Of a stretch of DNA of 9,351 nucleotides, positions 1 to 6,018 are shown piece by piece. The translations under genes were made by a program, and so were the position numbers. Origin of the DNA: Pseudomonadota bacterium. Lineage in GTDB: Bacteria > Bdellovibrionota > Bdellovibrionia > Bdellovibrionales > JAEYZS01. The notes under the pieces are model-generated. The model ran no database searches and was not told the DNA's origin. It saw only the letters and a list, made by a program, of their open reading frames with translations. The stretch is from positions 1 through 9,351 of the forward strand of contig JAEYZS010000137.1 of assembly GCA_023427925.1 (NCBI GenBank), given 5' to 3'. Within the stretch, counting starts at the first letter, position 1, and every line of letters begins with the position of its first letter.

Positions 1-265
1 CAAGTATTGGGGCTTTGGTTTTAAAGACATCCAACTCTTCGTAAAGCTCATTAGCGATCATGACTATTTTCTTTTTATACTTTGGATGCAGATGAGGCAT
101 TTCTGAGATAACGAGAATCGATTTCAATAGGTCGCTATCATAAAATTCGTCGACGATCTTGGGCCCCATCATTAAAAAGAGTTTCTCTTTTTTGATGCCC
201 TGAGAAGTCAAAAGTTTTTGAAGAGTCTTAAAATAAGAATTGGATTTGCTTTCGATTATTTTCAT
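1..265 (-). CDS. TrmH/SpoU-family RNA 2'-O-ribose methyltransferase, N-terminal part (cut by window edge)
   Basis: Partial gene: 88 codons from an ATG at 263-265 run off the left edge with no stop. The visible part resembles the substrate-binding domain that precedes the SPOUT methyltransferase knot in TrmH/RlmB-type enzymes. It opens with an S-K-x-N-x-x-x-K-x-L-x-x-L-L pattern at residues 6-19. A F-L-x-x-G-P-K-I-V-D-E stretch at 30-40 occupies the place of the family's F-L-x-E-G-x-R-x-V-x-E. An N-E-L-Y-E-E-L-D stretch at 72-79 resembles the family's segment just before the catalytic domain. The knot and S-adenosylmethionine site lie outside the window, so the target RNA cannot be stated. An AAGG lies 10 bases before the ATG as a weak ribosome site. 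It lies 54 bases downstream of the peptidase gene on the same strand and may be co-transcribed with it. The call rests on remembered family patterns only. Confidence 0.6.
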   Translation of the reverse strand, partial: MKIIESKSNSYFKTLQKLLTSQGIKKEKLFLMMGPKIVDEFYDSDLLKSILVISEMPHLHPKYKKKIVMIANELYEELDVFKTKAPIL

Positions 266-291
266 AAATTCAGTGCCTTAAAATATATTTT

Positions 292-311
292 AAATCCTTA
301 AGTAAGGATTT
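292..311 (-). repeat. Inverted repeat (8-bp stem, 4-base loop) between peptidase and methyltransferase genes
   Basis: AAATCCTT (292-299) and AAGGATTT (304-311) form a perfect dyad around AAGT. It starts 9 bases past the stop codon of the minus-strand peptidase gene. It could be a weak intrinsic terminator or an mRNA 3'-end stabiliser. The stem is AT-rich and the following minus-strand bases are mixed A/T rather than a clean U-tract, so termination is uncertain. Confidence 0.35.
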
Positions 312-319
312 GGATAAAC

Positions 320-1606
320 TCACTTTCTTACAATCTGAGTGAGGTTGATTGGACTTGAATTTACCAAAATATCGTCTTCGATTCTCACTCCACCTACGCT
401 CATCCATTTTTCAACTTCTGACCAATTGATAAGATCTTTGTATTTAGATCTGTTCTCTTGATTCTCTAAAAGGTTTTTAACAAAATAGAGTCCTGGTTCC
501 ACAGTGACCATAAAGTTTTCTTGGAGCTTGAGATCCACACGAAGGTTTACACCAAAATACTTTTGAGTAGGCTTTGTTACAATACCACCCACATCACGTA
601 CTCTTAAACCCACAAGATGTCCGACACCATGTGGGAAGAAAAGTGAAATGGCTTGTGTCTCCAGAGCCGTTTCCGGATCGCATTTTAAAATATTTAAATC
701 CTGAAGTCCTTGAGCAATCGTTCTTGCCGATGCGGCATGCACATCGGGCCAATCAGTTCCTGGCGTACACATGGAAACACTGAGGCTTTGGGCTTTTTTA
801 ACAATGTCATAAACTGCTTGTTGTTGTGTTGTGAACTTTCCAGAAGCAGAGAACACTCTTGTGATATCAACGCAATAATCTTCAATGTCGGCACCTGCAT
901 CGATAAGAATCAAATCGTCTTGCGCGACAACTCTCTTAGAGGGGTAGAAGTGAAGAACTGCTGCATTGGTTCCAGCTCCCACGATAGAGTCGTAGGGAAA
1001 CTTATCTACACCTGCTCTAAGAACTGTGGACTCATATTCAATTTGAATATCTCGCTCAGTCACACCAGGGCGAATAAACTTCTCAACGGCTTGATATCCT
1101 GCGAGCGCAGCCTGAGCACATTTTTTTACAAGGGCAATTTCTGCTTCGTCTTTAATGCGACGAACTGTGTTTACAGCTTCCAAAATCTCAAGGTGTTGAT
1201 CTTGGGATGCAACTAAAGATTTTTCTGCAGTTTTTTGAGAACCAATGACAAAAATCTTTTTAAATTTTTTAGCCGCAATCCACGAGTCTAACTCAGAAAC
1301 AGGAGTACCTTCCACATCTCCTTCAACGCCTTCCCATAATCTCTCGGCAGGGCTGACGGGCTCTACGAAATCTGTAAATCCCTCTGTCTTGCTGTAGGCA
1401 ACGACACCCCAAGGGCGTCTGAGGCCAGAGATCCAATAATATTCTGGCTGTGGCAGGAATGGATATGTTTGATCGAGGCCACCGGGCTTTGTAATAGCAT
1501 CGCCACTTGCGAAGAGGACCAATGTATCATCGGTAAGGTGAGAGTCTAAGACCGGCTTTAAACGGTCACGTCTTTTTTGAATAGTTTGTGTGTCAAATAT
1601 ATGCAT
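320..1606 (-). CDS. Xaa-Pro dipeptidase/aminopeptidase, metallopeptidase family M24B
   Basis: Cytoplasmic dinuclear-metal peptidase predicted to cleave bonds next to proline (428 aa, usual length). An N-terminal aminopeptidase-P-like domain (about 5-140) precedes a pita-bread catalytic domain (about 155-425). The five metal ligands are visible: Asp236 in I-D-A-G-A-D, Asp247 in V-D-I-T-R, His330 in H-G-V-G-H, Glu370 in V-E-P-G-L-Y-F and Glu410 in R-I-E-D-D. His326 is also kept. The C-terminal part, with an I-N-W-x-x-V-E-K stretch before G-G-V-R-I-E-D, looks more like prolidase (PepQ/PEPD) than PepP, so I leave the symbol blank. Oddity: the V-H-D-V-G that normally follows the ligand His reads V-R-D-V-G, with Arg337 replacing a conserved substrate-site His. 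No signal peptide is seen. The ATG at 1604-1606 has only a weak AGG upstream, but the N-terminus fits the family. Confidence 0.9.
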   Translation of the reverse strand: MHIFDTQTIQKRRDRLKPVLDSHLTDDTLVLFASGDAITKPGGLDQTYPFLPQPEYYWISGLRRPWGVVAYSKTEGFTDFVEPVSPAERLWEGVEGDVEGTPVSELDSWIAAKKFKKIFVIGSQKTAEKSLVASQDQHLEILEAVNTVRRIKDEAEIALVKKCAQAALAGYQAVEKFIRPGVTERDIQIEYESTVLRAGVDKFPYDSIVGAGTNAAVLHFYPSKRVVAQDDLILIDAGADIEDYCVDITRVFSASGKFTTQQQAVYDIVKKAQSLSVSMCTPGTDWPDVHAASARTIAQGLQDLNILKCDPETALETQAISLFFPHGVGHLVGLRVRDVGGIVTKPTQKYFGVNLRVDLKLQENFMVTVEPGLYFVKNLLENQENRSKYKDLINWSEVEKWMSVGGVRIEDDILVNSSPINLTQIVRK

Positions 1607-1632
1607 ATGGAATACCTAAAAGAGAAAGTGTT

Positions 1633-1657
1633 AAAAAACAAACAAAATGCTGTTTAT
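1633..1657 (-). terminator. Possible weak intrinsic terminator after the small exported protein gene
   Basis: On the minus strand ATAAACA (1651-1657) can pair with TGTTTGT (1638-1644), one pair being G-U, around a 6-base loop. A run of five T (1633-1637) follows. It sits 12 bases past the stop codon of the exported protein gene and before the peptidase gene. The stem is AT-rich and weak, so this is a candidate only. Confidence 0.3.
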
Positions 1658-1669
1658 ATCCTAAAATCC

Positions 1670-2206
1670 TTATTTATTGTACGGCCAGCGAGCTGGGAAA
1701 GTCTGAAGGAGGCCACCGTAAGCCGTTTCTGTTTGCGTTAGTTTGTTTAGACTCGACATATTTGTGTATGAGATAAACGCAAGCTCCGAAGTAAATAGGT
1801 TTTGCTTTTGAATACGAATATTTAAATATTTTAAATTGATATCTCTATCTTTTTGAGATGCGATATTGCATGCAATCTCTTCTGGTAATAGACCAATAGA
1901 AACGGGAACACTTTTAAGCACTCTAGATCTTTTTAATTTTATACATTTTTTTGTATTCATATCTTCACAAAGATACGCTTCAACGTAAACCCCACGTGGA
2001 GCTTGGGTGAAATCAAAATCAGAAAGTCGAATCACATAAAAGTACTCCGACGAAAGATTTAATCTTTGGGCTTCAGTAAGACATTCTTCAAGAGAAGGTT
2101 GCGGTGAACTTGGGCTTGCCTTCACTGCTGAGTTTAAAAGCAGGTGCTTCGCTGAATCGTGTGCTGAAACATGAGTAAGTAGACTTAAAAGTAATGCAAT
2201 CATCAT
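1670..2206 (-). CDS. Small exported protein of unknown function, four cysteines
   Basis: Not recognised. The 178-residue product starts with a short hydrophobic stretch (residues 2-10) ending in a V-S-A motif at 13-15. This looks like a signal peptide cleaved before His16, though the n-region has no Lys or Arg, which is unusual. The mature protein would be about 163 residues and periplasmic or secreted. It has exactly four cysteines (42, 80, 88, 113), which could form two disulphides. The alternating polar/hydrophobic pattern around 54-135 suggests mainly beta structure. The start is well supported: GAGAGGA lies 6 bases before the ATG at 2204-2206, which is followed by a second ATG. A perfect TATAAT on the minus strand (2274-2279), without a good -35 box, is a possible promoter element. 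The gap to the upstream acyltransferase gene is 90 bases with a hairpin in it, so it is probably a separate unit. Confidence 0.7.
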   Translation of the reverse strand: MMIALLLSLLTHVSAHDSAKHLLLNSAVKASPSSPQPSLEECLTEAQRLNLSSEYFYVIRLSDFDFTQAPRGVYVEAYLCEDMNTKKCIKLKRSRVLKSVPVSIGLLPEEIACNIASQKDRDINLKYLNIRIQKQNLFTSELAFISYTNMSSLNKLTQTETAYGGLLQTFPARWPYNK

Positions 2207-2246
2207 AGTAAATCCTCTCGTTGTAAGGGAGTGATAATAACGTAAC

Positions 2247-2271
2247 TCACAAAGCCCGAGAAGCTTTGTGA
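2247..2271 (-). terminator. Hairpin, probable terminator of the FabD-like gene
   Basis: TCACAAAGC (2247-2255) and GCTTTGTGA (2263-2271) form a perfect 9-bp stem with a 7-base loop, 26 bases after the stop codon of the minus-strand FabD-like gene. The bases following on the minus strand (GTTACGTTATTAT) are T-rich but broken, so efficiency may be modest. Position and stem strength favour a terminator between this gene and the exported protein gene. Confidence 0.45.
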
Positions 2272-2296
2272 AAATTATACTATGAGGTCCATTTAA

Positions 2297-3253
2297 CTAT
2301 GGCGCCAGATTCTTGGAGATGGGTTGAGTCGGTTGTATTTTTGCTAGGTAATCTACAAATTCCACTGGTGATTCAAGGGGAGTTCGCTCTCCGAAGAGAA
2401 TCAGAGTTTGGGCAGGTCCCACGTTCACAAACCTTTTGATGCCCAATTCCTTTGCTGCAAATTGAAGAGACTGCATCCAATAGACAGTCGAATTGAAGTT
2501 ATCGACCATGTCCTTGAGGAGATCGTCACGACTTTCTATGACCTTAAGATGAGCAGAAGATAGCATTTTGTATTTCCACTCCGTCGGTGGCTTCACCGTA
2601 TGGGAATAGAGGTCATAAGTCTCCTGCGTGATTGAACTCATAAGAGGTGAGTGGAGAGGCTTGTCGTAAATGGGATTGATTCGATATCTCTTAATCTCAC
2701 TTTCTTTTGCTTTCCATGCAGCTAGTTTATCCAAAGTACCAGTCACTAGAAAATGGCGAGGTGTTTGCTCAACGGCATAATAAATTCCTGCATCATAAAT
2801 TTCTTGAATGCGTTCGTTTGTGATAACTCCGTCTAGGACTTTAATATGATAGGCTCCACAACCTTTGATCTCTTTTGTTTTTAAATGATAGTTCCAGCTT
2901 GCAGCGACCACAACCTCGTAATCGAGACAACCGGAGACATAGGATCGAGCGACGTCACCTAATGAACAACCCATGACGTAATCTGGTTTTTCCCCGTTGG
3001 AAGTATAGAAATCAAATAGACCGATTTGAACTACAGTGACTGCAATGGCTTGAAGAGAAAATTCTTTTTTATAAATTTCGTCTGGGCTTGAAATGTATTC
3101 CGTCAAATCAAATCCTGGTGCGATTCGATGAAGTATTTCTTGTGCTTGACTTATTCGATCTTTGACTTGAGGTAAGGTTAACATCATTAAACGATCAGAC
3201 AAATGATCCAGACCATCGATCCCCGAAAACATGTAAGCGGTAGTATCTGACAT
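2297..3253 (-). CDS. FabD-like acyltransferase with altered active site
   Basis: The fold matches malonyl-CoA:ACP transacylase (FabD / acyltransferase domain), and the length of 318 aa is close to the 309 of E. coli FabD. Kept: the nucleophile Ser97 in G-C-S-L-G (95-99), the catalytic His201 in P-L-H-S-P-L-M, and the late V-G-P-A-Q-T-L motif (278-284). Changed: the usual G-H-S-L-G has Cys96 for His; the Arg that binds the malonyl carboxylate (E. coli Arg117) aligns with Trp120; and the N-terminal F-P-G-Q-G-x-Q reads M-F-S-G-I-D-G. Family knowledge therefore suggests it does not use malonyl-CoA normally. It may carry another acyl group or hydrolyse one; that is inference. There is no signal peptide, so it should be cytoplasmic. 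It is not beside other fatty-acid genes, so it is unlikely to be the housekeeping fabD. The start is firm: GGGGGAGG lies 4 bases before the ATG at 3251-3253. Confidence 0.75.
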   Translation of the reverse strand: MSDTTAYMFSGIDGLDHLSDRLMMLTLPQVKDRISQAQEILHRIAPGFDLTEYISSPDEIYKKEFSLQAIAVTVVQIGLFDFYTSNGEKPDYVMGCSLGDVARSYVSGCLDYEVVVAASWNYHLKTKEIKGCGAYHIKVLDGVITNERIQEIYDAGIYYAVEQTPRHFLVTGTLDKLAAWKAKESEIKRYRINPIYDKPLHSPLMSSITQETYDLYSHTVKPPTEWKYKMLSSAHLKVIESRDDLLKDMVDNFNSTVYWMQSLQFAAKELGIKRFVNVGPAQTLILFGERTPLESPVEFVDYLAKIQPTQPISKNLAP

Positions 3254-3345
3254 AAATCCTCCCCCGATATTTAAAATAATAAAGCTATAGTTCGTGCGTC
3301 TAGAATAGGGTTAAGGATTGTAAGAAGGGGTTTTGAAAGAGGGCG

Positions 3346-3358
3346 TTATACTGTATAA
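3346..3358. promoter_or_regulatory. Short perfect dyad, possible operator
   Basis: TTATAC-T-GTATAA is a 13-base perfect inverted repeat in the 119-base gap between the glycosylase stop and the FabD-like start. The two arms resemble -10 boxes on both strands. No convincing -35 partner is seen, so it is a possible operator or chance AT-rich symmetry. Confidence 0.2.
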
Positions 3359-3372
3359 AATATTCTCGAACC

Positions 3373-3810
3373 TTAGGACACAATTTCCCATTGCTCGATA
3401 TTCCCCGGAATTTCTTTGAACAAAGGATGGAGGTCCACAGAATTCAGAGGAGGAATATGCTTTAAATATGCAGGTGCCCTCACTTTAACCTTATTCTTAA
3501 GATGCTTTACTTCGTAATGGACTTGGCCTTTGGTAACGGGAATTTTAACAAATCTTTGAGGGAGCTTTTTTAGAATTTTAGACTCATTAAATTGATAGCC
3601 TCGTAGGTTCGCTTCGACAAAAATAAAGTGCAAATAAGTGCCGATATAACTTAGAGGATCCTTTTGTGATTTGAACCGCTGAAGCTGAGGATGTTGAGTG
3701 TAGCCACGCGTCTGTCCTTGCAAAACCTTTTGTGCAAGCAAAGTTTCTCGCCATAAAGCCACTAATCCTTTTGTATCAAGATATTTAGGATGAACCGACC
3801 AGATTCGCAT
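3373..3810 (-). CDS. Pyrimidine-dimer DNA glycosylase (T4 endonuclease V-like) family protein
   Basis: 145-residue protein that I recognise as the bacterial branch of the Pyr_excise family, related to T4 endonuclease V (138 aa). The T4 enzyme removes UV-induced cyclobutane dimers and nicks the strand. The N-terminus M-R-I-W-S-x-H-P-K-Y-L-D, the L-W-R-E with Glu22 (matching catalytic Glu23 of the T4 enzyme) and the E-A-x-x-R-G-Y-x-F segment (about 66-74) support this. The T4 nucleophile, the alpha-amine of Thr2, is absent: Met1 precedes the aligned Arg-Ile. Because Arg2 normally blocks Met removal, the amine of Met1 would sit there instead. The protein is basic, as expected for DNA binding. 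The gap to the lipoprotein gene is 56 bases. No Shine-Dalgarno is seen before the ATG, and a candidate promoter abuts it, so the mRNA may be leaderless. Repair activity is inferred from family only. Confidence 0.72.
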   Translation of the reverse strand: MRIWSVHPKYLDTKGLVALWRETLLAQKVLQGQTRGYTQHPQLQRFKSQKDPLSYIGTYLHFIFVEANLRGYQFNESKILKKLPQRFVKIPVTKGQVHYEVKHLKNKVKVRAPAYLKHIPPLNSVDLHPLFKEIPGNIEQWEIVS

Positions 3811-3819
3811 AGGAACTTG

Positions 3820-3847
3820 AAGATACCTGGATTCAAATTGAAGTCAA
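3820..3847 (-). promoter_or_regulatory. Candidate promoter for the DNA glycosylase gene
   Basis: On the minus strand TTGACT (3842-3847) is followed 16 bases later by TATCTT (3820-3825). The -10-like box ends 9 bases before the ATG, so transcription would start within a few bases of the start codon. This fits the lack of a ribosome binding site there. Confidence 0.3.
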
Positions 3848-3866
3848 ATGATAGGGGGCTTTCTGA

Positions 3867-5531
3867 TTAAAGAGTTTGCTGAGCTGGAATCAGGCCATCA
3901 ATTGCGTATATGTTGACATTTCTTCGTCCGCGATTAATTAAATTGCTTGTTCCTATTTGGGTCTTTCGGGGCCCATGCTTTTTTAGGCTGGCGTCAAACA
4001 AATAGTTTTTCCCATCAACCCTTGTCACGATTGCGACGTGGCCATGCTTCCCGCGACGTACGATTTGGTAAATAGTTGCATATGACTCCGGAATATTTCC
4101 AAGCAGGTGATCCATTCTCGAGGTGGCAGCAGCACTTGTGCGATCATTGCCGGTATGAGTAAACGTAGATTTTGCCCAGTGGTTTAAATTTTGAGCTCGG
4201 CTTGAAAATATTAATCCAAAATCATTGGCTTGATACGATCGTCCGGATGTGTAACCGGCCAAGGTCATCACAGCACGCACGTAGTAGTTACAAGCATTTT
4301 GATAAATTTTAACCTTCTGTTCAACAAAGGCGCTTGCAATCATTGCCATTCTATATGCAGGTTCATATCTCTCTTGTTGATCCGCGGGAACAATATCGAA
4401 GCTCACAAGCTTCATCGGATCACGGACAGTCAATCCACGCAGTCTTTCCGCGGGGAAACGGATATTATAAACGTCATAAGGATTTGCAGTCAGAACAAGC
4501 GGAGCAGGAGCAGGTTCGTTTGATTTTGCAGGTTCAGCTTTAGGAGTTTCTGTTCTAGCGGGTTCTGTTGGTTTTTGTGCGACCGATATAGGTGTAGCGG
4601 GCTGAGCCGGTCGAGTTGGTTTTTTTGAAGTCGTTTTTGTTTCTGTAGTTTGAGGGCTTACTGTCTGTGCAGATTGTGGCGCAGGAGAATTCTCCGCAGG
4701 TGCGAGGGCTAAGAGATTACCTTCAGGTGAAGATTCAAGCTCTATAAATTCTCTCTCGTCTCTGATGGGTTCCTCGTCGATGTAATCAGGAGCAGCTTCT
4801 TCAGGTTGCGCAGGTTCATCTGAAAAGTCATTCGTAAAATCTTCATCACTTTGATCGACTTGAGGGCGCTCCACGATCAAAAGATCCACGACGTCTTTAC
4901 CCACTTCTCTTCCTGCGATTTGAGCCGTATGACGAACAATCGGGAAGTGGTATTCTGCCGCATCTTCTAAGAGTGTTTTATCTTTAGCGCTGACTTCGAT
5001 AGATCGAAGAGACTCAGGTTTAAGAAATTCGTTTCTATGGATATAGCGAATCGCAACGGATTTTTGACTTGAGCGCTCGGTTAATACAATACTGGTCTCT
5101 TCACAAAGTTGCGTAGTACATAAAGCTGTAACTTCGTACTTGTTGTCTTCAGAAGCTCCGTGAAAGCCGTAGGAATCTTTTATTTTCTGAATGGAGTGAG
5201 TGAATTTGGCAAAACCTATACTGCCTTTGTCTGCGAGTTTGATTGTCAGTTGCGCCACGTTCATCGAGTCCCCAATAATATCAAGACGCACATGTTGAAT
5301 TGAGCTTGCGAACTGAGAGTCAGTCTTAACTTCGGAGTCGTTTATGACCGGAGTGCCGGAAAAGTCAGGTCTTTCAAGAGCCACTCGATAAGAGGTTTTT
5401 TGACGAGTTCCAAGGTTCAATTTTGAGAAGTTTTTTTCTTCGACGGGAGTGCGGTTTTTAGAGCCACCGCAAGCAGAAAGAACAGCTAAAACAAGAGTCA
5501 GGAAGCCGATTTTGAACTTTGCACTAAACAT
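3867..5531 (-). CDS. Lipoprotein with C-terminal CHAP/NlpC-like Cys-His hydrolase domain
   Basis: 554 residues from the ATG at 5529-5531. A lipoprotein signal (Lys4, Lys6, then a hydrophobic core) ends in L-S-A-C, giving lipidated Cys21 and an envelope location. An upstream in-frame ATG (5583-5585) is rejected: it would put 18 residues before the signal peptide and has no well-spaced ribosome site, whereas GAGG lies 8 bases before the chosen start. Regions: a beta-rich, probably folded domain (about 30-222, with Cys138 and Cys143); a long Pro/Ala/Glu/Thr/Lys-rich low-complexity linker (about 223-344); and a globular C-terminal domain (about 350-554). The last has an N-A-C-N-Y-Y-V segment with Cys414 at a helix start and G-H-V-A-I-V with His498 on a strand, followed by L-F-D-A-S with Asp513. 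That is the Cys...His order of CHAP and NlpC/P60 amidases and peptidases that cut peptidoglycan. Hydrolase activity is inferred. It could be an inactive binding domain. Confidence 0.7.
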   Translation of the reverse strand: MFSAKFKIGFLTLVLAVLSACGGSKNRTPVEEKNFSKLNLGTRQKTSYRVALERPDFSGTPVINDSEVKTDSQFASSIQHVRLDIIGDSMNVAQLTIKLADKGSIGFAKFTHSIQKIKDSYGFHGASEDNKYEVTALCTTQLCEETSIVLTERSSQKSVAIRYIHRNEFLKPESLRSIEVSAKDKTLLEDAAEYHFPIVRHTAQIAGREVGKDVVDLLIVERPQVDQSDEDFTNDFSDEPAQPEEAAPDYIDEEPIRDEREFIELESSPEGNLLALAPAENSPAPQSAQTVSPQTTETKTTSKKPTRPAQPATPISVAQKPTEPARTETPKAEPAKSNEPAPAPLVLTANPYDVYNIRFPAERLRGLTVRDPMKLVSFDIVPADQQERYEPAYRMAMIASAFVEQKVKIYQNACNYYVRAVMTLAGYTSGRSYQANDFGLIFSSRAQNLNHWAKSTFTHTGNDRTSAAATSRMDHLLGNIPESYATIYQIVRRGKHGHVAIVTRVDGKNYLFDASLKKHGPRKTQIGTSNLINRGRRNVNIYAIDGLIPAQQTL

Positions 5532-5606
5532 ACCATTAACCTCACGGGCAATAGTTGCAAACCCAAGGCCGTAGAGATAGCTCATACCTTGCTTTTAAGA
5601 CAAAAA

Positions 5607-5634
5607 AGTATGTTAATCATCTATCCAGTGACAA
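5607..5634 (-). promoter_or_regulatory. Candidate promoter for the lipoprotein gene
   Basis: On the minus strand TTGTCA (5629-5634, five of six consensus bases) and CATACT (5607-5612, four of six) are 16 bases apart. Transcription would start near 5600, leaving a leader of roughly 70 bases before the chosen ATG. Found by eye in an AT-rich gap. Confidence 0.35.
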
Positions 5635-5683
5635 AATTTGTAGAGCACTCTTAAAAAATGATAACGCGCAGCCCGACTGCTCA

Positions 5684-5708
5684 AAAGCACATTCTCCAGT
5701 AGTGCTTT
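5684..5708 (+). promoter_or_regulatory. Hairpin upstream of pheS, terminator- or attenuator-like
   Basis: AAAGCAC (5684-5690) pairs with GTGCTTT (5702-5708) around an 11-base loop, and a T-rich stretch (AGGTTTTGTTTG) follows on the plus strand. A second segment, AGCACT at 5644-5649, can pair with the same right arm (AGTGCT, 5701-5706), so two exclusive folds are possible. This matters only if transcription starts upstream of 5644. A promoter candidate closer to pheS would make it irrelevant. Confidence 0.3.
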
Positions 5709-5717
5709 AGGTTTTGT

Positions 5718-5746
5718 TTGATAAAGTAAGGGTTTTATTGGATTAT
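5718..5746 (+). promoter_or_regulatory. Candidate promoter for pheST
   Basis: TTGATA (5718-5723, five of six consensus bases) and GATTAT (5741-5746, four of six) are 17 bases apart. Transcription would start near 5753, about 26 bases before the pheS ATG. Identified by eye. Confidence 0.35.
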
Positions 5747-5778
5747 TTAAGGTTTGAACCCATTAAAATAGGACCATC

Positions 5779-6012
5779 ATGAGCAGTCTAAATGATATAG
5801 CAAAAATTCAAGAAGAAGCTCTTAAAGCCTTCGAAAATGCGAAGGACCTAAAAGAGCTTTACGATCAAAAAGTTCAGTTTCTTGGGAAAACCGGAAGCTT
5901 TTCTAAAATCATGCAAGGAATGAAAAACCTTTCGGCTGAAGAAAGACCTGTGTTTGGGCAAAAAGTAAATGAAGCCAAAAAGTCTTTAGAAGAATCCTAC
6001 GAAAAATTCTAA
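5779..6012 (+). CDS. pheS: Phenylalanyl-tRNA synthetase alpha chain, N-terminal coiled-coil fragment
   Basis: 77 residues matching the N-terminal part of bacterial PheS. This is the two-helix coiled-coil arm that in bacterial (alpha-beta)2 PheRS reaches across to hold tRNA-Phe bound by the other heterodimer. Family features are a hydrophobic-heptad first helix, L-Y-D-Q-K-V-Q-F-L-G-K-T-G at 27-39, L-S-A-E-E-R-P at 50-56 and V-N-E-A-K-K at 63-68. AGGA lies 5 bases before the ATG, giving a good start. The frame ends at TAA (6010-6012) in the middle of the second helix. The catalytic part follows in the same frame two codons later, so this is the front of an interrupted pheS and not a separate family. 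If real as a protein, it would have to work in trans with the catalytic fragment. Known E. coli PheS is one chain of 327 residues. Confidence 0.75.
   Translation: MSSLNDIAKIQEEALKAFENAKDLKELYDQKVQFLGKTGSFSKIMQGMKNLSAEERPVFGQKVNEAKKSLEESYEKF
6010..6012 (+). other. In-frame TAA interrupting pheS
   Basis: The stop sits where E. coli PheS has Lys. From V/I-N-E-A-K before it to I-D-V-x-L-P-G after it the two sequences have the same number of codons, so no insertion or deletion is needed. A single base change from AAA (Lys) would create it. Other genes here end normally with TAA, TAG or TGA, so a recoded TAA is unlikely. Confidence 0.85.
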
Positions 6013-6018
6013 TCAGTA

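Noticed and set aside
710..1216. 168-residue plus-strand ORF
   Set aside because: It is antisense to the well-supported M24 peptidase, has no ribosome site or recognisable domain, and is a shadow of that gene's codon pattern.
5532..5585. Longer N-terminus for the lipoprotein (ATG at 5583-5585)
   Set aside because: It would place 18 extra residues ahead of a standard lipoprotein signal peptide, and its only ribosome-like AAGG nearly touches the ATG. The ATG at 5529-5531 has GAGG at good spacing.
5610..5654. 14-residue ORF upstream of pheS as a Phe leader peptide
   Set aside because: It holds only one Phe codon, has no clear ribosome site and overlaps the likely divergent promoter of the lipoprotein gene.
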